Below are positions 32,197 through 39,168 of a DNA stretch of 64,000 nt, one piece after another. The position numbers and the translations under genes are program-made. The number at the start of each line of letters is the position of its first letter. Positions within the stretch are counted from its first letter, which is position 1. The stretch comes from Amycolatopsis nivea (GTDB lineage: Bacteria; Actinomycetota; Actinomycetes; Mycobacteriales; Pseudonocardiaceae): NCBI RefSeq assembly GCF_004522235.1, contig NZ_SDLT01000040.1, positions 20,798-84,797 of the forward strand, read 5' to 3'. The notes beneath the pieces were generated by a model. That model was given only the letters and a program-made list of their open reading frames with translations, made no database searches and was not told the origin of the DNA.

Positions 32197-33203
32197 TCCC
32201 CACCGCCAGGCTGCCCGATTTCGATCATCCGCTGCACCGAGGCGCGGGCCCGCGAGGCCGTCTCCGGGTCGACGTGGACCTCGTCCGCGCCCTCGGTGAG
32301 GCTCCGCAGCAGCGCGGCCGGGGTGATCATCTTCATGTACCGGCACGACGCCCGGTCGTTCACCGCGCGGAAGTCGATCTCCGGCGCGGCCTTGCGCAGC
32401 TGGTGGATCATGCCGATCTCGGTGGCCACGAGCACCGAGGTCGCCTTGGTGTCGCGGGCCGCGTGCACCATGTCGCCGGTGGACAGGATCTTGACCCGTT
32501 CCGGGGCCACCGCACCCTCTCCGGCCAGGTAAAGCGCCGAGGTCGCGCAGCCGCATTCGGGGTGGATGAACAGGTCGGCGTCCGGGTTCTCCTCGGCGCG
32601 CGCGGCCAGCTCGGCCCCGTTGATGCCGGCGTGCACGTGGCATTCCCCAGCCCAGATGTGCATGTTCTCGCGCCCGGTCACGCGCTTGACGTGCGCGCCG
32701 AGGAACTGGTCCGGCAGGAAGAGAACTTCCTGGTCAGCCGGGATGGAAGCGACCACGTCGACCGCGTTCGACGACGTGCAGCAGATGTCCGTCTCGGCCT
32801 TGACCTCGGCCGTCGTGTTCACGTACGACACGACCACCGCGCCCGGGTGCTCGGCCTTCCATTCGCGCAGCTGAGCGCCGGTGATGGAGTCGGCGAGCGA
32901 GCAGCCTGCCCGCGCGTCCGGGATCAGCACCGTCTTCTCCGGGGCCAGGATCTTCGCGGTCTCGGCCATGAAGTGCACGCCGCAGAAGACGATCGTGGAC
33001 GCGTCGCTGCTGGCCGCGATGCGGCTGAGCGCCAGAGAGTCGCCGGTGAAGTCCGCGATGTCCTGGATCTCCGGGACCTGGTAGTTGTGCGCGAGCAGCA
33101 CCGCGTCGCGCTTGCGGGCGAGCTCCCGCACGCGGGCGGCCCAGTCGGCGTCCGCCTCGACCCCGCCGTAAGGGGTCAGATCCTGGTCAAGCGTGGTGGT
33201 CAT
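32193..33203 (-). CDS. nadA: Quinolinate synthase (4Fe-4S)
   Basis: NadA condenses iminoaspartate with dihydroxyacetone phosphate to quinolinate using a [4Fe-4S] cluster. The 336-residue protein has LLAHNYQVPEIQDIADFTGD and VFCGVHFMAETAKIL near the N terminus, and three cysteine regions expected to carry the cluster: GCSLADS (C101), DICCTSSNA and HPECGCATS. It is the first gene of the nadABC operon. About 65 bases upstream lies the perfect inverted repeat GTTTTCG/CGAAAAC, which is likely the NrtR operator controlling the operon according to NAD status (inference). Confidence 0.95.
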   Translation of the reverse strand: MTTTLDQDLTPYGGVEADADWAARVRELARKRDAVLLAHNYQVPEIQDIADFTGDSLALSRIAASSDASTIVFCGVHFMAETAKILAPEKTVLIPDARAGCSLADSITGAQLREWKAEHPGAVVVSYVNTTAEVKAETDICCTSSNAVDVVASIPADQEVLFLPDQFLGAHVKRVTGRENMHIWAGECHVHAGINGAELAARAEENPDADLFIHPECGCATSALYLAGEGAVAPERVKILSTGDMVHAARDTKATSVLVATEIGMIHQLRKAAPEIDFRAVNDRASCRYMKMITPAALLRSLTEGADEVHVDPETASRARASVQRMIEIGQPGGGE

Positions 33204-33268
33204 GTGTTCGGCCCTCTCGAGAATCGCCGGCCTCGGAACCGGATCGACCCCGGTTCCTCCCCAACCCA

Positions 33269-33291
33269 GTTTTCGCCTTATAATCGAAAAC
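33269..33291. promoter_or_regulatory. NrtR operator overlapping the nrtR promoter (nadA/nrtR divergent region)
   Basis: A perfect inverted repeat, GTTTTCG (33269-33275) and CGAAAAC (33285-33291), with a 9-base spacer. Its spacer contains a perfect -10 box TATAAT (33279-33284) reading toward nrtR, whose GTG is at 33293. Binding by NrtR would block its own -10 box and, in the other direction, the start of the nadA transcript. Position and symmetry fit an autoregulated NAD repressor. Confidence 0.75.
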
Positions 33292-33292
33292 C

Positions 33293-33991
33293 GTGCGAAG
33301 CCATCTTAACACCCGAGCCCCCCTCGCCCACGAGGTTCTGGCGGCAGTCCTTCAAGTGCGCTCGGACACACTGCGCGTGCTTCTGTGGCGCCGAGCGCTC
33401 GATCCGCACCTGGGCCGCTGGTCGCTCCCCGGCGGCCGATTGCGCCCCGACGAGGACGTCGAAACCTCCATCCGGCGGCAGCTCGCGGAGAAGGTGGACG
33501 TCCGCCAGCTGAAGCACGTCGAGCAGCTCGCCGTGTTCAGCGCCCCCGACCGCGTCCCCGGCCCCCGCGTCGTAGCCACCGCGTTTCTCGGGCTGGTCCC
33601 CTCCGACGTCGACCCGGCCGTCCCCGAAGACACCGAGTGGCACGACGTGAACGCCCTGCCCCGCACCGCCTTCGACCACGAGGCGATCGTCCTGCGCGCC
33701 CGCGACCGCCTGCGGTCGAAACTGAGCTACACCAACCTCGGTTTCGCGCTGGCCCCAGAGGAATTCACCATCTCCGCGCTACGGGGTCTGTACTCCGCCG
33801 CACTCGGCTACAAAGTGTCCGCGACGAACCTGCAACGCGTGCTCCAACGGCGTGGCTTGCTGGTCCCCACGGGCCACACCGCGGCCCCCGGCCGGACCGG
33901 CGGACGACCTGCGGCGCTGTTCTCCTTTGCCGCGAAAGACATGCACATCACCGACCCTTTCGCGGTCCTGAAGCCCCCGCCGCGACGGTAA
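33293..33991 (+). CDS. nrtR: NrtR-type transcriptional repressor of NAD biosynthesis (Nudix-like plus winged helix)
   Basis: A 232-residue protein with an N-terminal Nudix-like domain (LLWRRALDPHLGRWSLPGGR) and a C-terminal winged-helix part (FTISALRGLYSAALGYKVSA, LQRVLQRRGLLV, then GRTGGRPAALFSF). The Nudix box, usually ending REUxEExGU, reads ETSIRRQLAEKVDV here, so the catalytic glutamates are lost; this is the hallmark of NrtR proteins, which sense ADP-ribose or NAD-related ligands rather than hydrolyse them. The GTG lies only 8 bases after a TATAAT box, so the transcript probably starts at or within one base of the start codon (leaderless). It diverges from nadABC, its expected target. 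Mycobacteria have the same arrangement (recalled). Confidence 0.9.
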   Translation: MRSHLNTRAPLAHEVLAAVLQVRSDTLRVLLWRRALDPHLGRWSLPGGRLRPDEDVETSIRRQLAEKVDVRQLKHVEQLAVFSAPDRVPGPRVVATAFLGLVPSDVDPAVPEDTEWHDVNALPRTAFDHEAIVLRARDRLRSKLSYTNLGFALAPEEFTISALRGLYSAALGYKVSATNLQRVLQRRGLLVPTGHTAAPGRTGGRPAALFSFAAKDMHITDPFAVLKPPPRR

Positions 33992-34021
33992 ACACGAACT
34001 GCGGCGGGGCTCCGCAGCCCG

Positions 34022-34027
34022 TACCGT
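34022..34027 (+). promoter_or_regulatory. -10 box of a probable leaderless transcript (LON-domain gene)
   Basis: TACCGT at 34022-34027 matches TANNNT and ends 7 bases before the GTG at 34035, leaving no room for a ribosome-binding site. The same spacing occurs before 50864 and 51346. Confidence 0.45.
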
Positions 34028-34034
34028 GGACGCC

Positions 34035-34751
34035 GTGACCGAGTCTGAGCAGTGCCCCAGCGGAACGGCGACCCTGCCGTTGTTCCCGCTGCAGACCGTG
34101 CTGCTCCCCGGGACGCACCTGCCGCTGCACATCTTCGAACCGCGCTACCGGCAGCTCACCGCGGACCTCGTCACGGGCAACGTCCCGGAACACGAGTTCG
34201 GCGTGGTCGCCCTGCGCGCCCCGCTCGTCCGCGAGGTCAGTGGTTTGGACCACGTGTACAGCGTGGGCTGCAGCACGATCCTCCGCGAAGCGAAACGCCT
34301 CCCCGACGGCCGCTACGACGTAGTCACCCGCGCAGCCCGCCGCTTCCGCCTGCGCGAACTGCACCGAGCGTCCGCGCCGTACCTGATGGCCGTGGTCGAC
34401 TGGCTCCCCGACGACCCAGTACCCGCCACCGCGGAGTCAACGGCCCGCCAACTGGCCGACGTAGCGAGAGGCGCCCACCAGCGATACTGCGAAGCCGCCT
34501 GGCACGCAGACGACTGGCGCCCACCCCACGACGACGCCGACCTGGGCGAACTCGCCTACCAACTAGCCGCCGACTGCCTCCTCCCGCTGGAAGACCGGCA
34601 GCTGCTGCTGGAGGAAACGCACCCGCTGCGCCGCCTGCGCATCGCCTGCCGCCTGCTAACCCGAGAAGCCGGTTTCCTGGAAACCCTGGGCGCAGTGCCC
34701 CTGCCGCCGACCGAACTGGCGACCTTCACCAAACCCGCAGACCTGAACTAG
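34035..34751 (+). CDS. LON substrate-binding-domain protein
   Basis: A 238-residue protein made of one LON N-terminal (substrate-binding) domain without ATPase or protease parts. It opens TLPLFPLQTVLLPGTHLPLH, continues IFEPRYRQL, and contains GVVALRAPLVREVSG, VGCSTILREAKRLPDGRYDV and RRFRLRELH, all typical of stand-alone LON-domain proteins. A helical C-terminal region with HPLRRLRIACRLLTREAGFL ends the domain. Such proteins occur widely in actinobacteria; their role is not settled and may be peptide or protein binding. An in-frame GTG at 34026 is also possible; 34035 fits the leaderless -10 spacing. It is followed by two 47-base palindromes and other repeats. Confidence 0.85.
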   Translation: MTESEQCPSGTATLPLFPLQTVLLPGTHLPLHIFEPRYRQLTADLVTGNVPEHEFGVVALRAPLVREVSGLDHVYSVGCSTILREAKRLPDGRYDVVTRAARRFRLRELHRASAPYLMAVVDWLPDDPVPATAESTARQLADVARGAHQRYCEAAWHADDWRPPHDDADLGELAYQLAADCLLPLEDRQLLLEETHPLRRLRIACRLLTREAGFLETLGAVPLPPTELATFTKPADLN

Positions 34752-34775
34752 CTCTCCCCCGGGGTTGCGCCTGCC

Positions 34776-34822
34776 GTGAGGGCCACCCTCATTGCCCCTG
34801 ATTCCCCCAGGGTTCCCCTCAC
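34776..34822. repeat. 47-base palindromic element, copy 2
   Basis: It has the same length and layout as the element at 19958: a left arm GTGAGGGCCACCCT, central GATTCC block and right arm AGGGTTCCCCTCAC, with a few mismatches between arms. It begins 24 bases after the stop of the LON-domain gene and is a probable terminator or REP-like element. Confidence 0.75.
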
Positions 34823-34837
34823 GCCCTCCCGCGCGCC

Positions 34838-34884
34838 GTGAAGGACCCCTTCACGTACCTAGATTCCCTCAAGGAGCCCTTCAC
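34838..34884. repeat. 47-base palindromic element, copy 3 (variant arms)
   Basis: Exactly 47 bases, 15 bases after copy 2. The outer arms read GTGAAGGACCCCTT and AAGGAGCCCTTCAC, with GATTCC again in the centre. Arm sequence differs from the other copies, but paired changes on both sides keep most of the stem, which is a sign that structure is selected. Confidence 0.7.
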
Positions 34885-34920
34885 AGCCCGCCCCACCCGC
34901 CGCCGCAATGCGCCCGAATG

Positions 34921-35021
34921 CCGCATTGGGTGCGTCCCACGCACCCAATGCGGCATTCGGTGCGTCACATGCACCCAATGCGGCATTCGGTGCGTCACAT
35001 GCACCCAATGCCACATTGGGG
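34921..35021. repeat. Tandem 30-base palindromic repeat (three units plus partial)
   Basis: Units at 34921-34950, 34951-34980 and 34981-35010 are each 30 bases; the second and third are identical, and the first differs at a few positions. A truncated fourth unit runs to 35021. Each unit is itself an inverted repeat built from CATT(G/C)GGTGCGT and a complementary GCACCCAATG arm. There are no spacers, so this is not a CRISPR array. A diverged pair of the same units occurs at 58279-58331. Confidence 0.85.
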
Positions 35022-35087
35022 CGCTAAAACCGCCACCGCGAACCCCACCGCAACCCACCACCTAAGTCGCGCACCCACCGCAGCCGA

Positions 35088-35138
35088 CGCACCCAACGAA
35101 GAAAGGCACCCACACCCCCCACAACCCCGATACGAAGC
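35088..35138. repeat. 51-base dispersed repeat, copy 1
   Basis: This segment begins CGCACCCAACGA and ends CCCCGATACGAAGC. It aligns without length change to 63950-64000 at the window edge, and both are preceded by a CTAAAACCGC-type segment. It has no coding potential on either strand that I trust. Confidence 0.7.
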
Positions 35139-35145
35139 CAAAAAC

Positions 35146-35204
35146 ACGGGCGGCGGGTGCTTGTCAAGGCATCTTTCCCGCCTTGACAAGCACCCGCCGC
35201 CCGT
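35146..35204 (-). terminator. Perfect 25-base-pair hairpin, terminator for the minus-strand gene
   Basis: The arms 35146-35170 and 35180-35204 are perfectly complementary over 25 bases (core GGTGCTTGTCAAGGC / GCCTTGACAAGCACC), with a 9-base loop. On the minus strand the stem is followed by GTGTTTTTGG, a U-rich tail, so it can end transcription of the DUF2567 gene at 35276. The stem is unusually long for a terminator. Confidence 0.75.
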
Positions 35205-35275
35205 AGTCACAATCAGGCTGAGGGGTGGTGGGCCCACCTAGAAGCGCAATGTCGCCGCCAGGCGACGAGCCAAAC

Positions 35276-35890
35276 TCACCCCAGCCGCCGCCCAAGATCC
35301 TCCCGCCCATTCCACGCCGTCATCAACGCATAAACCAAACACGTCACCAACGGCGCGGCCAGCACCACCCACCCAGTCTCCAGCCGAGGCGCCTGCTCGA
35401 TCACCGCCCCCAACGCAGGCGGCGCATCCACCGAATACTTCGAATTGGCGAACGCAGGCCCCATCTGCGTCCCCAGCCAAGCCGCGACCAATGCCCCGCC
35501 AGCAGCAGCCACCAAAACAACGGGCCCCCGCCGCTCGCGCAGGAACCACACCACCAGCCCGATCAACAACCCAGCAGCCATCGCCAAAAACCCGAACACA
35601 GCCAGATCGTCGAACCGATGCCAGCTCTCCAGCTCCAGGGGCGCCAGCTGACCGTTGGTCCCGATCACCCGCACCTTCTCCGCCGGAGCCAGCAGCGACC
35701 ACAACCACCCCAGCGGAATCCCCAGCAACGCAGCAGTCGAGAGAACGCTCACCGCGGGAAGCAGATCAGCCTTCACCACCACCCGCGGCCGCTGCGGCGG
35801 AAACAACACCGGCACCGACCACCCCTCGGCCACCGCCGAAGACCGGTGTGCCGAAGACCGATGCGCCGCCTTGCCCGCGGAATCGACCAC
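35276..35890 (-). CDS. DUF2567-family membrane protein
   Basis: A 204-residue protein with four hydrophobic segments (LPAVSVLSTAALLGIPLGWL, LAVFGFLAMAAGLLIGLVVW, VVLVAAAGGALVAAWLG, WVVLAAPLVTCLVYALMTAW) and the conserved extracytoplasmic segment ELESWHRFDDLAVF. The pattern matches the actinobacterial DUF2567 family, whose mycobacterial member lies in the bio/nad neighbourhood (recalled as Rv1591). The function is unknown. The start codon near 35890 is uncertain; the first membrane helix begins about 45 residues in, so a shorter version is possible. It is on the same strand as bioD but 150 bases away. Confidence 0.7.
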   Translation of the reverse strand: MVDSAGKAAHRSSAHRSSAVAEGWSVPVLFPPQRPRVVVKADLLPAVSVLSTAALLGIPLGWLWSLLAPAEKVRVIGTNGQLAPLELESWHRFDDLAVFGFLAMAAGLLIGLVVWFLRERRGPVVLVAAAGGALVAAWLGTQMGPAFANSKYSVDAPPALGAVIEQAPRLETGWVVLAAPLVTCLVYALMTAWNGREDLGRRLG

Positions 35891-36042
35891 CCGAGGCTCC
35901 CTTCCCTGCGCGTGTGCGGAACTGAGGGTAACCGGTTGCCTCGCGTCCGATCGCCGCGACTCGGGCCTGATTGCCCCGAGTCCGCGAAGAAATCGCCTTC
36001 ACCCGGCCCGCGAGCCGATGAGATCGCTCAATCCGCGCGGCG

Positions 36043-36768
36043 CTAGTTCTGGGCGGAAGCAGCAGCCGTGAACGCCTCGGGATCGAACTCCCCGCCGAAC
36101 CACGGCGACAACCCCTGCCGAGCCTGCTCGGCGAAGGTCTCCCGATCCGCCGCGCCCAGCCCAGCCGGAAGAACCCCCAGCAAGGGCGCCCCGCCGGCGA
36201 CCGGCAGATCCCGAAGATTCTCCAAGGCCGCCAGATCCGGATCCGCCGGCCAGGACCCGATGATGACGCCCACGACGTTCAGCCCACGCCGGGTAGCCAC
36301 CTCGGCGGTCAACGCAGTCGTGTTGAGCGTCCCCAGCCCGGCTTGCGCGACGAGAACCACCGGCGCCCCCAGTGACCACGCGACATCCGCCAGCGTGCTC
36401 CCCTGCGAGTCGAACCGGACCAGCAGCCCGCCCGCGCCCTCGACCAGGGTCAGGTCGTGCGCCGCGTCCAGGTCGCTGGCCGCCGCGGCGATCTCCCCGG
36501 GGCCCACAGTCGGGAGCCCGGAGCGCCGGGAAGCGGCTTCCGGCGACAACGGATCCGGATACCGCCGCAGCTCCCGGATCGTCAGGTCCTTGCCTGCCAG
36601 CCGCACCACCTCGGCGAGGTCTCCCGCCTCGCCGGGGAGCACGCCGGTCTGCGCGGGTTTCAGCACCGCGACGCGTTGTCCCTGCGCGAGGGCCAGCGCC
36701 GCGATCGCCGCGGTGGCGACCGTTTTGCCGACGTCGGTCCCGGTTCCGGTCATCACGAGCGTCGTCAC
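36043..36768 (-). CDS. bioD: Dethiobiotin synthetase
   Basis: BioD closes the ureido ring of dethiobiotin from 7,8-diaminopelargonate, CO2 and ATP. The 241-residue protein begins with the P-loop TGTGTDVGKTVATAA, then VAVLKPAQTGV, the region LVEGAGGLLVRFD and VVLVAQAGLGTLNTTALTAE, all characteristic. The start is GTG at 36768. BioA, which makes its substrate, is encoded 2.4 kb away on the same strand, with a transporter/carbonic-anhydrase gene in between. No bioF or bioB is seen in the window. Confidence 0.93.
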   Translation of the reverse strand: MTTLVMTGTGTDVGKTVATAAIAALALAQGQRVAVLKPAQTGVLPGEAGDLAEVVRLAGKDLTIRELRRYPDPLSPEAASRRSGLPTVGPGEIAAAASDLDAAHDLTLVEGAGGLLVRFDSQGSTLADVAWSLGAPVVLVAQAGLGTLNTTALTAEVATRRGLNVVGVIIGSWPADPDLAALENLRDLPVAGGAPLLGVLPAGLGAADRETFAEQARQGLSPWFGGEFDPEAFTAAASAQN

Positions 36769-36815
36769 GAGCCATCAAGATATTGCCGTGCTCCCCGATG
36801 TCAACACTCGGGGCT

Positions 36816-36847
36816 CCCTCGCGCGCACCCGGGGGCACGCGCGAGGG
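36816..36847 (-). terminator. Hairpin downstream of the SulP/carbonic-anhydrase gene
   Basis: Perfect 10-base arms CCCTCGCGCG (36816-36825) and CGCGCGAGGG (36838-36847) with a 12-base loop, starting 6 bases after the stop of the gene at 36854. There is no clear U-run. A weaker hairpin (CTCCCCGA / TCGGGGCTC) lies between it and bioD. Confidence 0.55.
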
Positions 36848-36853
36848 CCCGGG

Positions 36854-39028
36854 TCAGCCGGCCGGGGCCGCCGCGGGCGCTCCCGCGGCCACGAACTCGC
36901 CCTTCGCCGGATCGGCCAGGTACACCTGCGCCTCGCCCACGTCGAAGTACAGCCCGGTCAGCGCCAGCTCGCCGCGCGCTTCGGCCTCGGCCACCAGCGG
37001 GTACTGCCGCAGATGCGTCAGCTGCTGCAGGACGTTGTGCAACGCCAGCCGGTCCGGTTCGCGCTCCGGCCGTTCCCCGTCGAGGGTCACCGCGCCCGCC
37101 CGCTTCCGGCTCGGTTCGGCGTGCACCAGCCAGGACGCGAGCGCCGTGTCCGCGGGCGGACCGCTGGCCAGCGCACCCATCGCACCGCACGAGGAGTGCC
37201 CGCACACCACGATTTCCCGCACTCCCAGCACCCCGACCGCGAATTCGATCGCCGCATTGGTCGACGGGTCCGCCTGCCCGGGCGGCACCAGGTTGCCGAT
37301 GTTGCGGATGGTGAACAGGTCGCCCGGACCGGACGTGGTGATCAGGTTCGGCACGATCCGCGAATCACCGCACGTGATGAACAGCGTGTGCGGCTCTTGC
37401 GCGTGCGCGAGCCCGCTGAGGACGTCCTTGAGCAGCGGCGCGGCCCGGCGCTGGAACTCGGTCGCACCCCGGTGCGTCCGCTGCCCGGGAACCCGCACGT
37501 CCGCGGCCTGCCAAGCCGACCACGGCGCCAGCCACCTCGGCATCGCACCGGCCGCCGCGGTGCGCCGGAGCGTCGGACGCCCTTCTTTGCCCTTCGCGAA
37601 CCACGGATGCCCGATCTCGTCGACGACCACCGTGCCGCCGGTCCGTTCGTGCGCCTGCTGCCAGGCGGAAAGGCTCTCGAACGCCGCGTGGTCGAGGTAA
37701 TCGGCGACCAGCTCCAGCGTCACCTTCGAGCCCGCCGGGATCGTGCCGAGCACCTTCGTCAGCCGCGGCACGGACAGGAACGTCAGCACGCCTTCGACAA
37801 TCACGCGCCATTCGCCGCCGTGGTGTTCGGCGTGCACGCCCGACCACACGGTCCGGCGCAGCATCAGCAGGACCGCCAGCACGATCCCGGCGAGCACGCC
37901 GGTCAGCAGGTCGAACACGACCACCCCGGCGACGGTCACCAGGTAGAGCGGCAGATCGCCGTGGCGCAGCACCTGCCGCAGATGACCGGGGTTCACCAGC
38001 TTCGCACCGACGTGCACGAGCAGCCCGGCCAACGCGGCCAGCGGAATGGACTTCAGCACCCCGGCGAGCGCGACCACGAACACCAGCACCCACACGCCGT
38101 GCAGGATCGCCGACGCCCGCGTGCGCGCCCCGGCCGCGACGTTGGTGGAACTGCGCACGATCACGCCGGTGACCGGCAGGCCGCCGAGCGAGCCGGACAC
38201 CATGTTCGCCGCGCCCTGACCGATCAGCTCGCGGTTCAGGTTGGCGCGCGGACCGTTCTGCAGTTTGTCGACCGCGACCGCCGACAGCAGGCTTTCGACG
38301 CTGGCGATCAGCGCGATCGTGATCACCGCGACCGCGACCTGGCCCCATCCGCCGTCCGGCAGTTGCGGCGCGAAGCGGATCTGCAGCAGGTCGCCGGACA
38401 GTTCGACGCGCGGCAGCGTCATCCCGGCGACCAGGGACACCGCCGTCGCGACCGCGATGGCCGCGAGCGGTCCGGGGATTTTCCTTACCGCAGCGGGAAG
38501 TTTGGGCCAGGCCAGCAGGATGGCGAGGGTCAGGATGCCGATCAGGGCGGCGGCGTCGTGGTGCGCGGCGATCTGCGCGGGCAGCTGGGCGATGTTCTCC
38601 AGCGCCGAACTCTGCGCCTTCCCGCCGAACAGCACGTGCAGTTGGCCGAGCACGATCGTGATGCCGATCCCGGCGAGCATCCCGTGCACGATCGCCGGCG
38701 AGATCGCCAGCGCCGCCCGCGCTACCCGGCTCAGGCCGAACAGGATCTGCAGCGCCCCGGCGAGGACGGTGATCAGGCAGGTGACCGCCCAGCCGAAGGT
38801 CGAGATCGTCTCGGCCATCAGCACGGTCAGCCCGGCGGCGGGCCCGCTGACCTGCAGCGGAGAGCCGCCGAGGGCGCCGGCGACCACGCCGCCCACCACG
38901 GCGGCGATGAGCCCGGCGACGATCGGCGCGCCGGACGCGAGGGCGATCCCGAGCGAAAGCGGGACCGCGACGAGGAAAACCACGAGCGAGGCGGGCACGT
39001 CGTGGCGAAGCACGGCAAGTCGTCTCAT
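36854..39028 (-). CDS. SulP-family anion transporter fused to beta-carbonic anhydrase
   Basis: A 724-residue fusion. Residues ~1-400 are a SulP transporter with about 10-12 membrane helices, the signature GLIAAVVGGVVAGALGGSPL and QVSGPAAGLTV, then AVDKLQNGPRANLNRELIGQ. Residues ~400-490 are a STAS-like cytoplasmic part (GTIPAGSKVTLELVADYLDH). Residues ~510-724 are a beta-carbonic anhydrase with the zinc ligands C553-G-D555-S-R and H611-S-S-C614-G. Bicarbonate uptake with interconversion to CO2 is the expected role; Mycobacterium has a similar fusion (recalled as Rv3273). The ATG at 39028 is preferred over GTG at 39034. Its place between bioD and bioA may reflect the CO2 need of BioD and the bicarbonate need of biotin carboxylases (inference). 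Confidence 0.9.
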   Translation of the reverse strand: MRRLAVLRHDVPASLVVFLVAVPLSLGIALASGAPIVAGLIAAVVGGVVAGALGGSPLQVSGPAAGLTVLMAETISTFGWAVTCLITVLAGALQILFGLSRVARAALAISPAIVHGMLAGIGITIVLGQLHVLFGGKAQSSALENIAQLPAQIAAHHDAAALIGILTLAILLAWPKLPAAVRKIPGPLAAIAVATAVSLVAGMTLPRVELSGDLLQIRFAPQLPDGGWGQVAVAVITIALIASVESLLSAVAVDKLQNGPRANLNRELIGQGAANMVSGSLGGLPVTGVIVRSSTNVAAGARTRASAILHGVWVLVFVVALAGVLKSIPLAALAGLLVHVGAKLVNPGHLRQVLRHGDLPLYLVTVAGVVVFDLLTGVLAGIVLAVLLMLRRTVWSGVHAEHHGGEWRVIVEGVLTFLSVPRLTKVLGTIPAGSKVTLELVADYLDHAAFESLSAWQQAHERTGGTVVVDEIGHPWFAKGKEGRPTLRRTAAAGAMPRWLAPWSAWQAADVRVPGQRTHRGATEFQRRAAPLLKDVLSGLAHAQEPHTLFITCGDSRIVPNLITTSGPGDLFTIRNIGNLVPPGQADPSTNAAIEFAVGVLGVREIVVCGHSSCGAMGALASGPPADTALASWLVHAEPSRKRAGAVTLDGERPEREPDRLALHNVLQQLTHLRQYPLVAEAEARGELALTGLYFDVGEAQVYLADPAKGEFVAAGAPAAAPAG

Positions 39029-39082
39029 GATCACCAGGAAACCGGGATCCCTGTGAAATGTCCGCTATGTACCACTCTATGG

Positions 39083-39138
39083 AGTGGATCTTTATCGAAT
39101 TACCCACGATCGGGTTGCGCGACCCGGCAAGATCCACT
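39083..39138. promoter_or_regulatory. Spaced inverted repeats upstream of the SulP/carbonic-anhydrase gene
   Basis: AGTGGATCTT (39083-39092) and AAGATCCACT (39129-39138) are perfect 10-base inverted arms 36 bases apart. A shorter palindrome CCACTC-TATG-GAGTGG (39072-39087) overlaps the first arm. The segment is much more AT-rich than its surroundings. It could be an operator for the gene starting at 39028 or the end of the bioA transcript. Confidence 0.45.
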
Positions 39139-39168
39139 ACAGGCAGCCACGCCAAACCCGAAGTAACC

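Noticed and set aside
34921..35021. Short regularly repeated sequence that could look like a CRISPR array
   Set aside because: The 30-base units are directly joined without unique spacers, and no cas gene is present in the window.
36068..39166. Very long open frame (over 1,000 codons) on the plus strand
   Set aside because: It lies antisense to bioD and the SulP/carbonic-anhydrase gene, is rich in Arg/His/Gln/Asp low-complexity stretches and shows no domain. It is the usual shadow frame of high-GC genes.
36769..39168. bioF between bioD and bioA
   Set aside because: The only gene there is the SulP/carbonic-anhydrase fusion. No AONS-type PLP enzyme is encoded on either strand.
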